Source of the DNA: CAZQIC01 sp964593555
GTDB lineage: Bacteria; Bacteroidota; Bacteroidia; JAFLBG01
Assembly (NCBI GenBank): GCA_964593555.1
Contig: CAZQIC010000138.1
Span: 1 to 11,752 of the forward strand
Direction: 5' to 3'
DNA length: 11,752 bases
The notes beneath the pieces were generated by a model. That model saw only the letters and a list, made by a program, of their open reading frames with translations, searched no databases and was not told the origin of the DNA. Shown here in pieces: positions 1 through 7,131 of the stretch (position 1 is the stretch's first letter; the number at the start of each line of letters is the position of its first letter). The position numbers and the translations under genes are program-made.

Positions 1-132
1 TTTCTTGACTTTTTTGGTTACTTTTTTGGTCCAAGCAAAAAAGTAACAAGAAAAAATAATATTCGAATGATTTTTGATTTATACGGATGTCAAAAATCAC
101 CTCTCAAACTAACAAACACCCATGTAAGATTC
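1..132. repeat. Dispersed direct repeat, copy 1, with A/T-rich hairpin
   Basis: This stretch matches 1703-1830 closely; the core around 55-85 is identical to 1744-1774. Near its left end 17-28 (GTTACTTTTTTG) is the exact reverse complement of 36-47 (CAAAAAAGTAAC), giving a 12-bp stem with a 7-nt loop. Homology to the second copy fades after the shared GTAAGATT near 132. It starts at the window edge, so its left limit is unknown. The bases from 133 to 289 show no further feature. It is non-coding, and the pair of copies brackets the broken gene at 290-1572. The role is unknown; a dispersed intergenic repeat is the simplest reading. Confidence 0.75.
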
Positions 133-289
133 GTCTACAGTACGAAAACCTTAACTTCGAGAATGGACAACGCAAATGAAAAAATTACTAGACATAAACT
201 AATAACTACTAAATCAACAAAATTAGAAACCTGACAATAAGCAATTGTTAATTAGCCGAAAAAGTTAACTCTGATTATTTTTATACGGA

Positions 290-1572
290 ATGAGGCCCCT
301 ATTTTTCGTTTTGTTTTTTTCATTAAATAATCTTCTCTCCATAGCCCAAAATGAAAGTAACATCTGGTACTTTGGAGTGAATGCCGGATTAACATTTAAT
401 GGCGGAGCGCCAACTGCCCTCACCAACGGATCTCTTAATACTACTGAAGGCTGTGCCAGCGTTGCTGACAAGAATGGAATTCCGATGCTTTTTATTCTTA
501 TAAGATCACTGCTGCAGGGTTGGATACAAATAAAGTAGTGAGCCATTGCGGCGTACCTCATAATGGAATTTCATACAGCGCTATAGGCTGCATGAAAATA
601 TCACCTGCCGGAGATAAATTAGCTTTGGCCCTCACCTATTCTCAAAAAACATATGAGATATGTGATTTCGACAATTCAACCGGGATAGTTTCCAATGCGA
701 TAACCTTTCCCAACAATGCATACGAACAAGCATATGGAATTGAATTTTCACCGGACGGATCAAAGGTATATGCAACACAAAACGCATTAGGAATATTCCG
801 GCTTTGGCAAATTGATCTTTCATCAGGAAATGCAGCAACAATAATTAGTTCCATTCAACAAGTGGGCAGCTCCTCAGAATTTTTGATGTCAATGCAATTA
901 GCGCCCGATAATAAAATATATGTTTCAACAAGCACTGCCACCTCTTTAGGGGTGATTCAGTCACCTAATTTGCTTGGTAATGCCTGTAACTATATTGACA
1001 ATGGAGTATCGCTTTCGGGCAGAATTACTTATTCCGGATTACCACAAAAGATTATTGTTTCGCAAATTCCTAATGCCAGCGTTAGTAATAATGTTACCAT
1101 ACCATTTGGTACTTCCACAACTCTATCTGTCGGTGGAGGAACTTCTTATGAATGGTCTCCGTCAAATGGCTTAAGTTGTACAGACTGCGCACAACCTGTA
1201 GCAACACCAACTTCAAAAACAGTTTATACGATTGTTGTTTCCAACGCCAACGGTTGCACAAGTATAGATTCAGTTACGATAGATGTAGAAATAGTTTGCG
1301 ACAATTTGTTTATACCCAATGTATTTTCTCCCAATGGTGATGGAGAGAATGATATATATAAAATTAAAGGAAATTGTATCGATAGGTTTTCTTTATCTAT
1401 TTATAACCGCTGGGGAAACCAGGTATTTGAAACAATAAATATTAATGAGGGTTGGGATGGTAGTTACAAAGGAGAGCCTATGAATACGGGAGCGTATTGT
1501 TATCGCGCAATTATTTATTCACAAAGTGGAAAATATATTGAGAGAGTGGGGACATTAAGTTTGATCAGATAA
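290..1572 (+). pseudogene. Type IX secreted beta-propeller protein, broken by internal out-of-frame deletion
   Basis: The reading frame opens at 290 with a signal peptide (MRPLFFVLFFSLNNLLSIAQ, cleavage expected after AQ) and the start of a secreted propeller protein (IWYFGVNAG, NTTEGCASVADKNG). That frame stops at 538. The rest lies in the -1 frame and is already recognisable from 472 as EWNSDAFYSYKITAAG. It continues through propeller-like repeats (ISPAGDKLALAL, FSPDGSKVYAT, LAPDNKIYVS), a PKD/Ig-like domain (~1070-1290) and a C-terminal gliding-motility-associated sorting domain (NLFIPNVFSPNGDGENDIY ... YNRWGNQVFE ... GWDGSYKGEP) ending at 1572. From memory of the family, about 100 residues normally separate NGxLLFYTDG from EWNSxAFYxY, so this is a deletion rather than a simple frameshift. 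The sorting domain indicates type IX export to the cell surface in the intact form. The downstream half could be opened at TTG 520 but would lack a signal peptide. An assembly artefact is possible. Confidence 0.8.
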
Positions 1573-1702
1573 AATTTGAAGTGGTATCAATATCGAATTT
1601 CTACTTAACTATTTTTTCGTTTCAATTCACAGAAAATTGTGTGGGTACGGTAGCCCGAAAATCTGCCGTGCTCGGGTCCGCTTGTTTGTATACGGATCGG
1701 AT

Positions 1703-1830
1703 TTTCTTGACTTTTTTGGTTCAAGCAAAAAAGTAACAAGAAAAATAATATTCGAATGATTTTTGATTTATACGAAATCTCATTTTATAAAAAATCACTC
1801 CCTCGAACTGACAAATGCATGTAAGATTTA
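1703..1830. repeat. Dispersed direct repeat, copy 2, with A/T-rich hairpin
   Basis: Second copy of the element at 1-132, in the same orientation. It lacks one internal TTACTTTTTTGG unit present in copy 1, so its hairpin differs: ACTTTTTTG (1710-1718) pairs with CAAAAAAGT (1726-1734), and the outer TTTCTTG (1703-1709) pairs with CAAGAAA (1737-1743) across a two-base AA bulge. Downstream similarity continues through TTCGAATGATTTTTGATTTA and ends at GTAAGATT. It lies 130 bp after the end of the broken propeller gene. Confidence 0.75.
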
Positions 1831-2000
1831 CACCCATTTTGTCCTTGCTTTGTGTTTTGCATTAATCTATCTTTAAAATGCAATAGGATTGGAGAAACGA
1901 AAACGCATTTATACAAGTTATTGGCACACATAAAAACGACACACCTGATGGCTATAAATTCACAAGCAGCTTTGAAATTAATTGAAAAATATTTTGACTC

Positions 2001-2156
2001 ATGAAAAAGAAAAAAGCGAACCTAGACGACATCGATGTATTCTTTGACCCAACGCCCTTAACAGAAGAAGAAAAAAGGCGCTTGAGCGAATACATTCAAC
2101 AAGATAAAGCCAAGCATAAAAAAAAATCTAAGCATAAACATAAATTAGCTGCTTAG
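2001..2156 (+). CDS. Small lysine-rich hypothetical protein
   Basis: A 51-codon ORF from ATG 2001 to TAG 2154-2156. The protein begins MKKKKANLDDIDVFFDPTPL, has a short amphipathic helix-like stretch (TEEEKRRLSEYIQQDKAK) and ends in a basic KHKKKSKHKHKLAA tail. Its charge pattern and codon use look protein-like, and its ATG overlaps the stop of a short upstream frame (ATG 1948, ending FDS, TGA 2002-2004) in an ATGA arrangement, as in translationally coupled small genes. The upstream frame gives only 18 residues (MAINSQAALKLIEKYFDS) and may be the end of a decayed gene. I do not recognise the family. Small-gene pairs of this shape include toxin-antitoxin antitoxins and DNA-binding accessory proteins, but nothing here shows that function. 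Confidence 0.4.
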   Translation: MKKKKANLDDIDVFFDPTPLTEEEKRRLSEYIQQDKAKHKKKSKHKHKLAA

Positions 2157-2165
2157 CGATACACC

Positions 2166-2300
2166 CAGCTCCTAACTTCGGTCGTTGCGCAATAGTGGTT
2201 GACGAGCAAATGCAACTTACTGCAATTCATTAACTTTATAATACTAGGATACTACGCGGTTTCTGATTCGCTACTAGGCAAGTCCGCAAGACGTTAGTGG
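2166..2300. repeat. Long imperfect hairpin with attC-like ends
   Basis: The ends of this ~135-bp stretch pair imperfectly. CTAAC (2172-2176) pairs with GTTAG (2293-2297). Next inward, GTC-G-TTGCG (from 2181) pairs with CGCAAGAC immediately left of GTTAG. The two stems are separated by a 4-base bulge (TTCG) on the left side and a one-base bulge further in. The centre is AT-rich (TTAACTTTATAATAC) and carries no ORF. The outer CTAAC/GTTAG pair, bulged stem and short following ORF recall integron attC sites, whose consensus ends are RYYYAAC and GTTRRRY, but the match is only partial and no integrase is in the window. A generic dispersed palindrome is equally possible. Confidence 0.35.
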
Positions 2301-2333
2301 TTATCATTTGAAACCCATATTACATTTAACGAA

Positions 2334-2492
2334 ATGACCGAGACAGATAAATCATTAGTGTTGACAATTAAGAGAAGACCGAATTGGCTTATTCTACCTT
2401 TGACAGGTTTATTGGGCATAAGTACATGTGAGTCTTGTAATTTTAACGGAAGAAACGAATTTGACAAGCCTCGCGAACATTCGCACTTTTAA
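2334..2492 (+). CDS. Doubtful small ORF, possible N-terminal gene fragment
   Basis: ATG 2334 to TAA 2490-2492, 52 residues. The first half (MTETDKSLVLTIKRRPNWLI, then LPLTGLLGIST) looks like the start of a small membrane protein, with a charged N-terminus and a short hydrophobic segment. The second half (CNFNGRNEFDKPREHSHF) has no clear character. It begins 34 bp after the GTTAGTGG end of the upstream hairpin. No neighbouring frame continues a recognisable protein. It could be a fragment of a larger decayed gene or chance; I do not recognise a family. Confidence 0.22.
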   Translation: MTETDKSLVLTIKRRPNWLILPLTGLLGISTCESCNFNGRNEFDKPREHSHF

Positions 2493-2598
2493 CAACGTAC
2501 TGCGACAGAGAAGTGAGTTACATTGAAGCGCCGACCGATCACCAAGCCGCAAACCTTTACTATAAATATAGTATCTAACCTATTTAATCATATACGAT

Positions 2599-3900
2599 TT
2601 ACTGAAAATCAGGATACAAAAGATAACCCATTCTTATTGATTTGAATTTTTGCAATTCAGGCTGCCATGATTTTCTAATTTCTTCCTCTGTTACACCTGA
2701 ACTTATTTGCTGTTTTAGTGTTGCGTTCCCTGCCAGTGAGTTAAAATAATTATTGAAGAATTTTTCTTTTTCCTGGGTATATTCAAACGCTTTTATCACT
2801 TTGGACAAATCAAGTTTTGGAGAATTATAGAATTCATCTTTATTAAAACTTCTTAAATCCAAACCAAAACATTCCTGTCCTTTATACATGGGATCCTTCG
2901 CGCCTGCAGTACTTTGGGGAGTAAAACTAAAACTCTTACCCTTCCATGTTGGATTACCCATTACCTGGAACGGAAAATCGGTACCGCGGCCTATACTCAC
3001 GGCTGTACCTTCAAACAATGCTAATGAAGGATACAAATAAATGGCAGTGATGTTTGGTAAATTGGGTGAAGGCTTAATAGGCAGATCATATTTAGAAGCA
3101 TGTGAATAGTTTTTCAATTGAATTATTTTAAGATTGCATTTGAGTCTATTCTTCAACCAGCTTTCTCCATTGATCATTAAGGCGTACTCACCTATTGTCA
3201 TACCATACACAATAGGCACAGGGTGTAATCCAACAAATGACCTATATTTTTCTTCGAGCACAGGTCCATCAATATAAAAGCCATTGGGATTGGGCCTGTC
3301 CAGCACAACTAATTTTTTATCGTTCTCTGCACAGGCTTCCATTACATAATGTAAGGTTGATATGTAAGTATAAAAACGTATACCTACATCCTGTATATCA
3401 AACAACACAACATCAACATCAGCAAGATCTGCAGGCAAGGGCTTATTATGACTTCCGTATAAAGACACAATGGGCAAGCCTGTTTTTTTATCCTTTGCAC
3501 TTTTTAAATGCTCGCCTGCATCTGCATCACCTCTGAAACCATGTTCAGGAGAAAATATTTTTTTCACTTTTACTTTTAAAGAAAGTAAGCTATCAACAAG
3601 GTGTGTTTTGCCAATTACGCCGGTTTGATTGGTAACAACAGCAACGTTCTTATCTTTTAAATAAGAGAGGTAGGTGCTTGTTTGCTCCGCTCCTGTTATA
3701 ATAATTTGCGCAGACAACTTCCACGCATCTGCTGCAAAAAAAAGAGCGACAATCAGGTATACAACAAAACGTACTTTATTCTTGTACCCTTCGAGAACCT
3801 CAGGGTACGGATTCCGTTCGTTGAACCCTGAGGTTCTCGAAGGGTAGAAACGAACAAAAGGTGTACAGTGTCTTACGCCTGTTATAATTCTATATATCAT
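2599..3900 (-). CDS. namZ: Secreted NamZ-family (DUF1343) exo-beta-N-acetylmuramidase
   Basis: 433 codons. After a cleavable signal segment (residues ~43-65, VRFVVYLIVALFF ... LSAQ) comes a full DUF1343 domain. Conserved stretches are VAVVTNQTGVIG (~86-97), FSPEHGFRGDADAGEH (~116-131), FDIQDVGIRFYTYISTLHY (~167-185) and VLDRPNPNG (~199-207). Family knowledge: DUF1343/YbbC proteins are GH171 exo-lytic N-acetylmuramidases that remove MurNAc from peptidoglycan fragments, so a periplasmic or outer-membrane-side role in muropeptide recycling is likely. The SPEHG motif is the family signature. Odd point: the only usable start is ATG 3898-3900, over 40 codons before the hydrophobic core, and the frame reads through a perfect palindromic repeat (residues ~19-39). 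No ATG, GTG or TTG lies between the repeat and the signal core. Either the protein carries the repeat in its N-terminus or a non-standard start is used. It is divergent from the permease gene, 46 bp away. Confidence 0.85.
   Translation of the reverse strand: MIYRIITGVRHCTPFVRFYPSRTSGFNERNPYPEVLEGYKNKVRFVVYLIVALFFAADAWKLSAQIIITGAEQTSTYLSYLKDKNVAVVTNQTGVIGKTHLVDSLLSLKVKVKKIFSPEHGFRGDADAGEHLKSAKDKKTGLPIVSLYGSHNKPLPADLADVDVVLFDIQDVGIRFYTYISTLHYVMEACAENDKKLVVLDRPNPNGFYIDGPVLEEKYRSFVGLHPVPIVYGMTIGEYALMINGESWLKNRLKCNLKIIQLKNYSHASKYDLPIKPSPNLPNITAIYLYPSLALFEGTAVSIGRGTDFPFQVMGNPTWKGKSFSFTPQSTAGAKDPMYKGQECFGLDLRSFNKDEFYNSPKLDLSKVIKAFEYTQEKEKFFNNYFNSLAGNATLKQQISSGVTEEEIRKSWQPELQKFKSIRMGYLLYPDFQ
3785..3846. 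repeat. Perfect 22-bp palindromic repeat inside the namZ reading frame
   Basis: The left arm 3785-3806 (TACCCTTCGAGAACCTC then AGGGT) is the exact reverse complement of the right arm 3825-3846, with an 18-nt loop at 3807-3824. The 62-bp unit is free of stops in the namZ frame and would encode about 21 residues (YPSRTSGF ... YPEVLEGY) just before the signal peptide. A related half copy with two A-to-G differences occurs at 5209-5231, so this is a dispersed element rather than a gene-specific structure. Transcribed, it would form a very stable hairpin close to the start of the mRNA and could limit translation. Confidence 0.9.
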
Positions 3901-3946
3901 ACTTAATTAATACATTTATATACTTAAACAAAAACCATTCCAGCTC

Positions 3947-5209
3947 TTGAATACTGAATTCTTTATTGCAAAGAAAATAATATTCGGCACTAAAAACCAA
4001 AAGGCAAGCTCAAAGCCTATAGTAAAGCTTGCCATACTAGGTATTTCACTGGGATTAATCGTTATGATACTTACGGTAGCGATAGTTAAAGGGTTTCAAA
4101 ATGAGATACGTGATAAAGTTATTGGTTTCGGATCTAATATTCAAATTACCAATTACAGCACCAATAATTCATACGAACCGGACCCTATAACAAAGGACCA
4201 GCCATTTTATTCAACACTTCCTAAACAAAGCGGCATTAAACACATACAGGTGTTTGCAACAAAAAATGGTATCATAAAAACCAAAGATGAAATAGAGGGC
4301 GTTGTATTAAAGGGAGTGAGTAATGATTATGACTGGGATTTCATCAAAAAAAACATGAATGAGGGAACTGTACTGACCTTAAGCGATACAGCGGCTTCAA
4401 AAGATATTATTGTCTCGCAAACTCTTGCTAAAAGACTTAACATAAAAAAGGCCGATAAACTTTTTATATATTTTATCACTAAAAAGAAAGATACTTCGGG
4501 TGAATCTGCCCAGGAAGCTTACGAACAAAGAGTAAAGACCTTTAACGTTTGCGGTATTTATGATACAGGTTTTGAGGAGTTCGATAAAAAAACAGTGTTT
4601 GTTGATCTGCGCCAGATACAGAAATTAAATTACTGGACAAATGATCTGGTTGGAGGTTTTGAAGTAGAAATAAATGACATTGAACAAATTGATGAGATGG
4701 GTGATATTGTGAACCAGGAAGTTGGAGTTAGTTTTAATGCGCAAACCATGAAACAAACAAACTCCACCATATTTTCATGGCTCGATTTGCAGGATATGAA
4801 CGCTATTATTGTTATAGTTCTAATGATCGTTGTGGCGGCCATTAACATGATATCCACATTGCTGATATTAATACTGGAAAGGACAAATATGATAGGGATA
4901 CTAAAAGCATTAGGAATGTCGAATGTGAATATCCGGAAAATATTTTTGTACAATGCGGTTTACATAATTTCCAAAGGCTTGATCTGGGGAAATGCAATTG
5001 GACTATTGCTTTGTTTTATTCAATACAAATTCGGAATATTCACTTTACCAAAAGAAACCTATTACGTATCCGTAGTTCCCATTTCAGTGAACTTTACTCA
5101 CGTTATTTTACTTAACCTCATAACGCTTGTATGTTGTTTTGTTATGCTGCTCCTGCCCTCTTATGTAGTTTCAAGGATAACCCCGGTAAAGGCAATACGA
5201 TTTAGCTGA
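3947..5209 (+). CDS. LolC/E-FtsX family ABC transporter permease
   Basis: 420 codons. A short cytoplasmic N-terminus (MNTEFFIAKKIIFGT) leads to a first membrane helix at ~25-47 (KLAILGISLGLIVMILTVAI). A large periplasmic MacB/LolE-type domain (~50-285) is followed by three C-terminal helices (~290-315 AIIVIVLMIVVAAINMISTL, ~335-362, ~382-412). This one-plus-three topology with the conserved ...LILERTNMIGILKALGMSN loop is that of FtsX-like permeases that move lipoproteins or other envelope substrates with a separate ATPase. No ATPase is adjacent, so it must be encoded elsewhere. The start is TTG 3947: no ATG or GTG lies between it and the in-frame TAA 3908-3910, and the N-terminus fits the family. 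LolC/LolE-like lipoprotein release is the best guess, not proven. It appears monocistronic, with repeats directly after its stop. Confidence 0.85.
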   Translation: MNTEFFIAKKIIFGTKNQKASSKPIVKLAILGISLGLIVMILTVAIVKGFQNEIRDKVIGFGSNIQITNYSTNNSYEPDPITKDQPFYSTLPKQSGIKHIQVFATKNGIIKTKDEIEGVVLKGVSNDYDWDFIKKNMNEGTVLTLSDTAASKDIIVSQTLAKRLNIKKADKLFIYFITKKKDTSGESAQEAYEQRVKTFNVCGIYDTGFEEFDKKTVFVDLRQIQKLNYWTNDLVGGFEVEINDIEQIDEMGDIVNQEVGVSFNAQTMKQTNSTIFSWLDLQDMNAIIVIVLMIVVAAINMISTLLILILERTNMIGILKALGMSNVNIRKIFLYNAVYIISKGLIWGNAIGLLLCFIQYKFGIFTLPKETYYVSVVPISVNFTHVILLNLITLVCCFVMLLLPSYVVSRITPVKAIRFS

Positions 5210-5300
5210 CCCTTCGAGAGCCTCGGGGTACATACCGGAGAGACAGGGTGCAATACAACCCTAAATTTTTTTGTACTCTTCGACTTCGCTCAGGATGACA
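5209..5300. repeat. Degenerate repeat half copy plus second repeat fragment
   Basis: 5209-5231 (ACCCTTCGAGAG then CCTCGGGGTAC) matches one arm of the palindrome at 3785-3846 with two differences, but the second arm is absent. It begins at the last base of the permease stop codon. A second motif at 5276-5300 (CTCTTCGACTTCGCTCAGG then ATGACA) is of a type I recall as commonly dispersed between Bacteroidota genes; it occurs only once here. The 135-bp gap before the next gene therefore consists largely of repeat remnants. Confidence 0.6.
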
Positions 5301-5344
5301 ATATAACAGCTTTATTTCTTATTTTTATATTACAAATAGAGACT

Positions 5345-6706
5345 ATGAAATATTACAATAACATCCTTGAAACTATTGGCAATACACCAATGGTAAAATT
5401 AAATAACATTGTTAAAGGCATTGATGCCATTGTATTAGCAAAGGTGGAAACTTTTAACCCCGGCAATTCCATTAAAGACAGAATGGCCCTGAAGATGATA
5501 GAAGATGCCGAGAAAAAAGGATTACTAAAACCGGGCTATACTATTATTGAAGGAACATCGGGCAATACAGGAATGGGATTAGCAATGGCAGCAATCATAA
5601 AAGGTTACAAATGTATTTTCACAACTACCGATAAACAATCAAAAGAAAAAGTTGATGCCTTAAGAGCTTTTGGAGCAGAAGTAATTGTATGCCCAACCAA
5701 TGTTGATCCGGAAGACTCACGTTCTTATTATTCAGTATCATCAAGACTTGAAAAGGAAACACCTAATTCATGGAAAGCCAACCAGTATGATAACTTATCC
5801 AACTCACAGGCACATTACGAAACAACAGGCCCTGAAATATGGGAACAAACCGATGGTAAAATAACGCACCTTGTTGTAGGCGTTGGAACAGGTGGAACTA
5901 TTTGCGGAGCGGGGAAATTTTTAAAAGAAAAAAATCCGAACATAAAAATATTTGGCATTGACACTTACGGAAGTGTATTTAAAAAATATAAAGAGACAGG
6001 TATATTAGACAAGGCAGAAATATACCCTTACATCACAGAAGGTATTGGTGAAGATTTTTTACCAAAAAATGTCGACTTCAGTATCATTGATCATTTCGAA
6101 AAAGTGACTGATAAAGATGCGGCAATAATGACGAGAGAAATAGTTCGTAAAGAAGGAATTTTTGTAGGCAACTCAGCGGGATCTGCAATGGCGGGCCTTT
6201 GGCAATTAAAAGACAAATTTAAAAAAGGAGATGTGGTCGTTATCATATTTCATGACCATGGCACACGTTACCTTGGTAAAATGTTTAATGACGACTGGAT
6301 GCGTGACAGAGGATTTTTGGTTAGGGAAAAACCAAAAGCAATTAACCTTATTGAAAAACATAAACATCAAAAATTAATGACGGTAAATGTAAAACAAACA
6401 ATTGGAGAAGCCGTTGAAAAAATGACCAAGTATAATATTTCCCAGGTGCCAGTTGTTAATGGAGTTCACTTTGTTGGTTCATTGAATGACTCACAATTGT
6501 TTGCCAAGTTTGTGGAGAACCCAGAATTTAAGAACGAGCTGGTGGAGAAGCATATGCAAAAGCCATTTCCATTTGTTGAAGCCAACACTACACTTGAAGA
6601 GATAGCAAAAAAAATAAATAAAGATAACATGGCAGTACTTGTAAGAGACAGCTCGGGCACAGCACATATTGTTACTAAGCATGATGTTATAGAATCTATA
6701 AGTTAA
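5345..6706 (+). CDS. cbs: Cystathionine beta-synthase-type PLP enzyme with CBS-domain pair
   Basis: 453 codons. Residues 1-~320 form a fold-type II PLP domain of the cysteine synthase/cystathionine beta-synthase family: NPGNSIKDR with the PLP-binding lysine at K44, the SGNTG substrate loop at 72-76, QYDNLSNSQAHYETTGPEI at ~147-165, the phosphate-binding GVGTGGT at 179-185, and GNSAGS with S277 expected to contact the pyridine nitrogen. Residues ~336-453 form two CBS motifs (MTVNVKQTIGEAVEKM; PFPFVEANTTLEEIAKK), the usual regulatory (Bateman) module of this class. It likely condenses homocysteine with serine to cystathionine, or makes cysteine from O-acetylserine; sequence alone does not separate these. 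The haem-binding N-terminus of animal CBS is absent. First gene of a tight plus-strand cluster (11 bp to the next). No signal peptide: cytoplasmic. Confidence 0.9.
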   Translation: MKYYNNILETIGNTPMVKLNNIVKGIDAIVLAKVETFNPGNSIKDRMALKMIEDAEKKGLLKPGYTIIEGTSGNTGMGLAMAAIIKGYKCIFTTTDKQSKEKVDALRAFGAEVIVCPTNVDPEDSRSYYSVSSRLEKETPNSWKANQYDNLSNSQAHYETTGPEIWEQTDGKITHLVVGVGTGGTICGAGKFLKEKNPNIKIFGIDTYGSVFKKYKETGILDKAEIYPYITEGIGEDFLPKNVDFSIIDHFEKVTDKDAAIMTREIVRKEGIFVGNSAGSAMAGLWQLKDKFKKGDVVVIIFHDHGTRYLGKMFNDDWMRDRGFLVREKPKAINLIEKHKHQKLMTVNVKQTIGEAVEKMTKYNISQVPVVNGVHFVGSLNDSQLFAKFVENPEFKNELVEKHMQKPFPFVEANTTLEEIAKKINKDNMAVLVRDSSGTAHIVTKHDVIESIS

Positions 6707-6717
6707 TAATAAAAATA

Positions 6718-7110
6718 ATGAATTTTAAATATATCCTGCTTACTGTACTAATTACCGGAACATTCTCATTTGCATATTCCCAACAATATCGTGATGAGGC
6801 TCCGCAATGGACTAAAAATACAGCGGGGCGAGAGTTGCAAATTGCCGCGAACCATTATTATATAGGCTTAGGACTACAAACTGCGGGCATTGTTGTAACC
6901 GTAATTTCAGAAAGCAATTCTTATTACTATTCGCGCAGTATAAGCAAAGGAGTACTCGTTGGATCATTTATGTTCTTGGCTGGAACATTTTTATCTATTG
7001 AAAGTCATTCGCATATTAAAAAAGCAGGAATACTTCTGGATATGCAAAATGGGAAAAAACTTAGTTTGAATACCTCTCCGGAAGGAGTGAATTTATGTTA
7101 CCAATTTTAA
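6718..7110 (+). CDS. Small secreted or membrane hypothetical protein
   Basis: 130 codons. An N-terminal signal peptide (MNFKYILLTVLITGTFSFAY, cleavage near AYSQ-QYRD) is followed by a polar segment and two hydrophobic stretches (~46-64 YYIGLGLQTAGIVVTVI and ~78-96 GVLVGSFMFLAGTFLSI), then a short polar tail (KLSLNTSPEGVNLCYQF). The layout suggests a small envelope protein, either two-helix inner membrane or a compact membrane-associated fold. I do not recognise a named family. It begins 11 bp after the CBS-type gene and ends 21 bp before the binding-protein gene, so it is probably co-transcribed with both. Confidence 0.7.
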   Translation: MNFKYILLTVLITGTFSFAYSQQYRDEAPQWTKNTAGRELQIAANHYYIGLGLQTAGIVVTVISESNSYYYSRSISKGVLVGSFMFLAGTFLSIESHSHIKKAGILLDMQNGKKLSLNTSPEGVNLCYQF

Positions 7111-7131
7111 TTTTCTATTCATTCCATTGGC

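Larger units (their letters stand above)
1573..2598. other. Gene-poor accessory spacer
   Basis: About 1 kb with no long gene. From left to right it holds a small GC-rich segment with a weak hairpin (CCCGA at 1654-1658 pairing with TCGGG at 1672-1676), the second copy of the long direct repeat, a lysine-rich small ORF, a long imperfect hairpin ending at 2300, and a second doubtful small ORF. The stretch 1880-2000 has coding-like codons in two frames but is interrupted by a stop (TAG 1884-1886) in the better one, suggesting a decayed gene. An AT-only palindrome, TACTATA/TATAGTA (2558-2573), lies 26 bp beyond the stop codon of the minus-strand NamZ gene and could help end transcripts, but lacks a T tract. 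No tRNA or rRNA was seen. Confidence 0.6.

Noticed and set aside
471..540. Programmed -1 ribosomal frameshift as explanation for the two propeller frames
   Set aside because: There is no slippery heptamer, and family landmarks about 100 residues apart are brought together, which needs a deletion.
265..561. 98-codon minus-strand ORF opposite the start of the propeller gene
   Set aside because: It mirrors clear signal-peptide and family sequence on the plus strand and has no protein-like features.
2558..2573. TACTATA/TATAGTA palindrome as an intrinsic terminator for namZ
   Set aside because: It is AT-only with a tiny loop and has no T tract in the direction of transcription.
3785..3846. The palindrome as a CRISPR repeat or an intrinsic terminator
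   Set aside because: It is a single unit with no spacer array, no following T tract, and it lies at the start of a gene rather than its end.
4630..4953. 107-codon minus-strand ORF in the permease gene
   Set aside because: It lies entirely in a well-supported gene and its hydrophobic stretches mirror the membrane helices.
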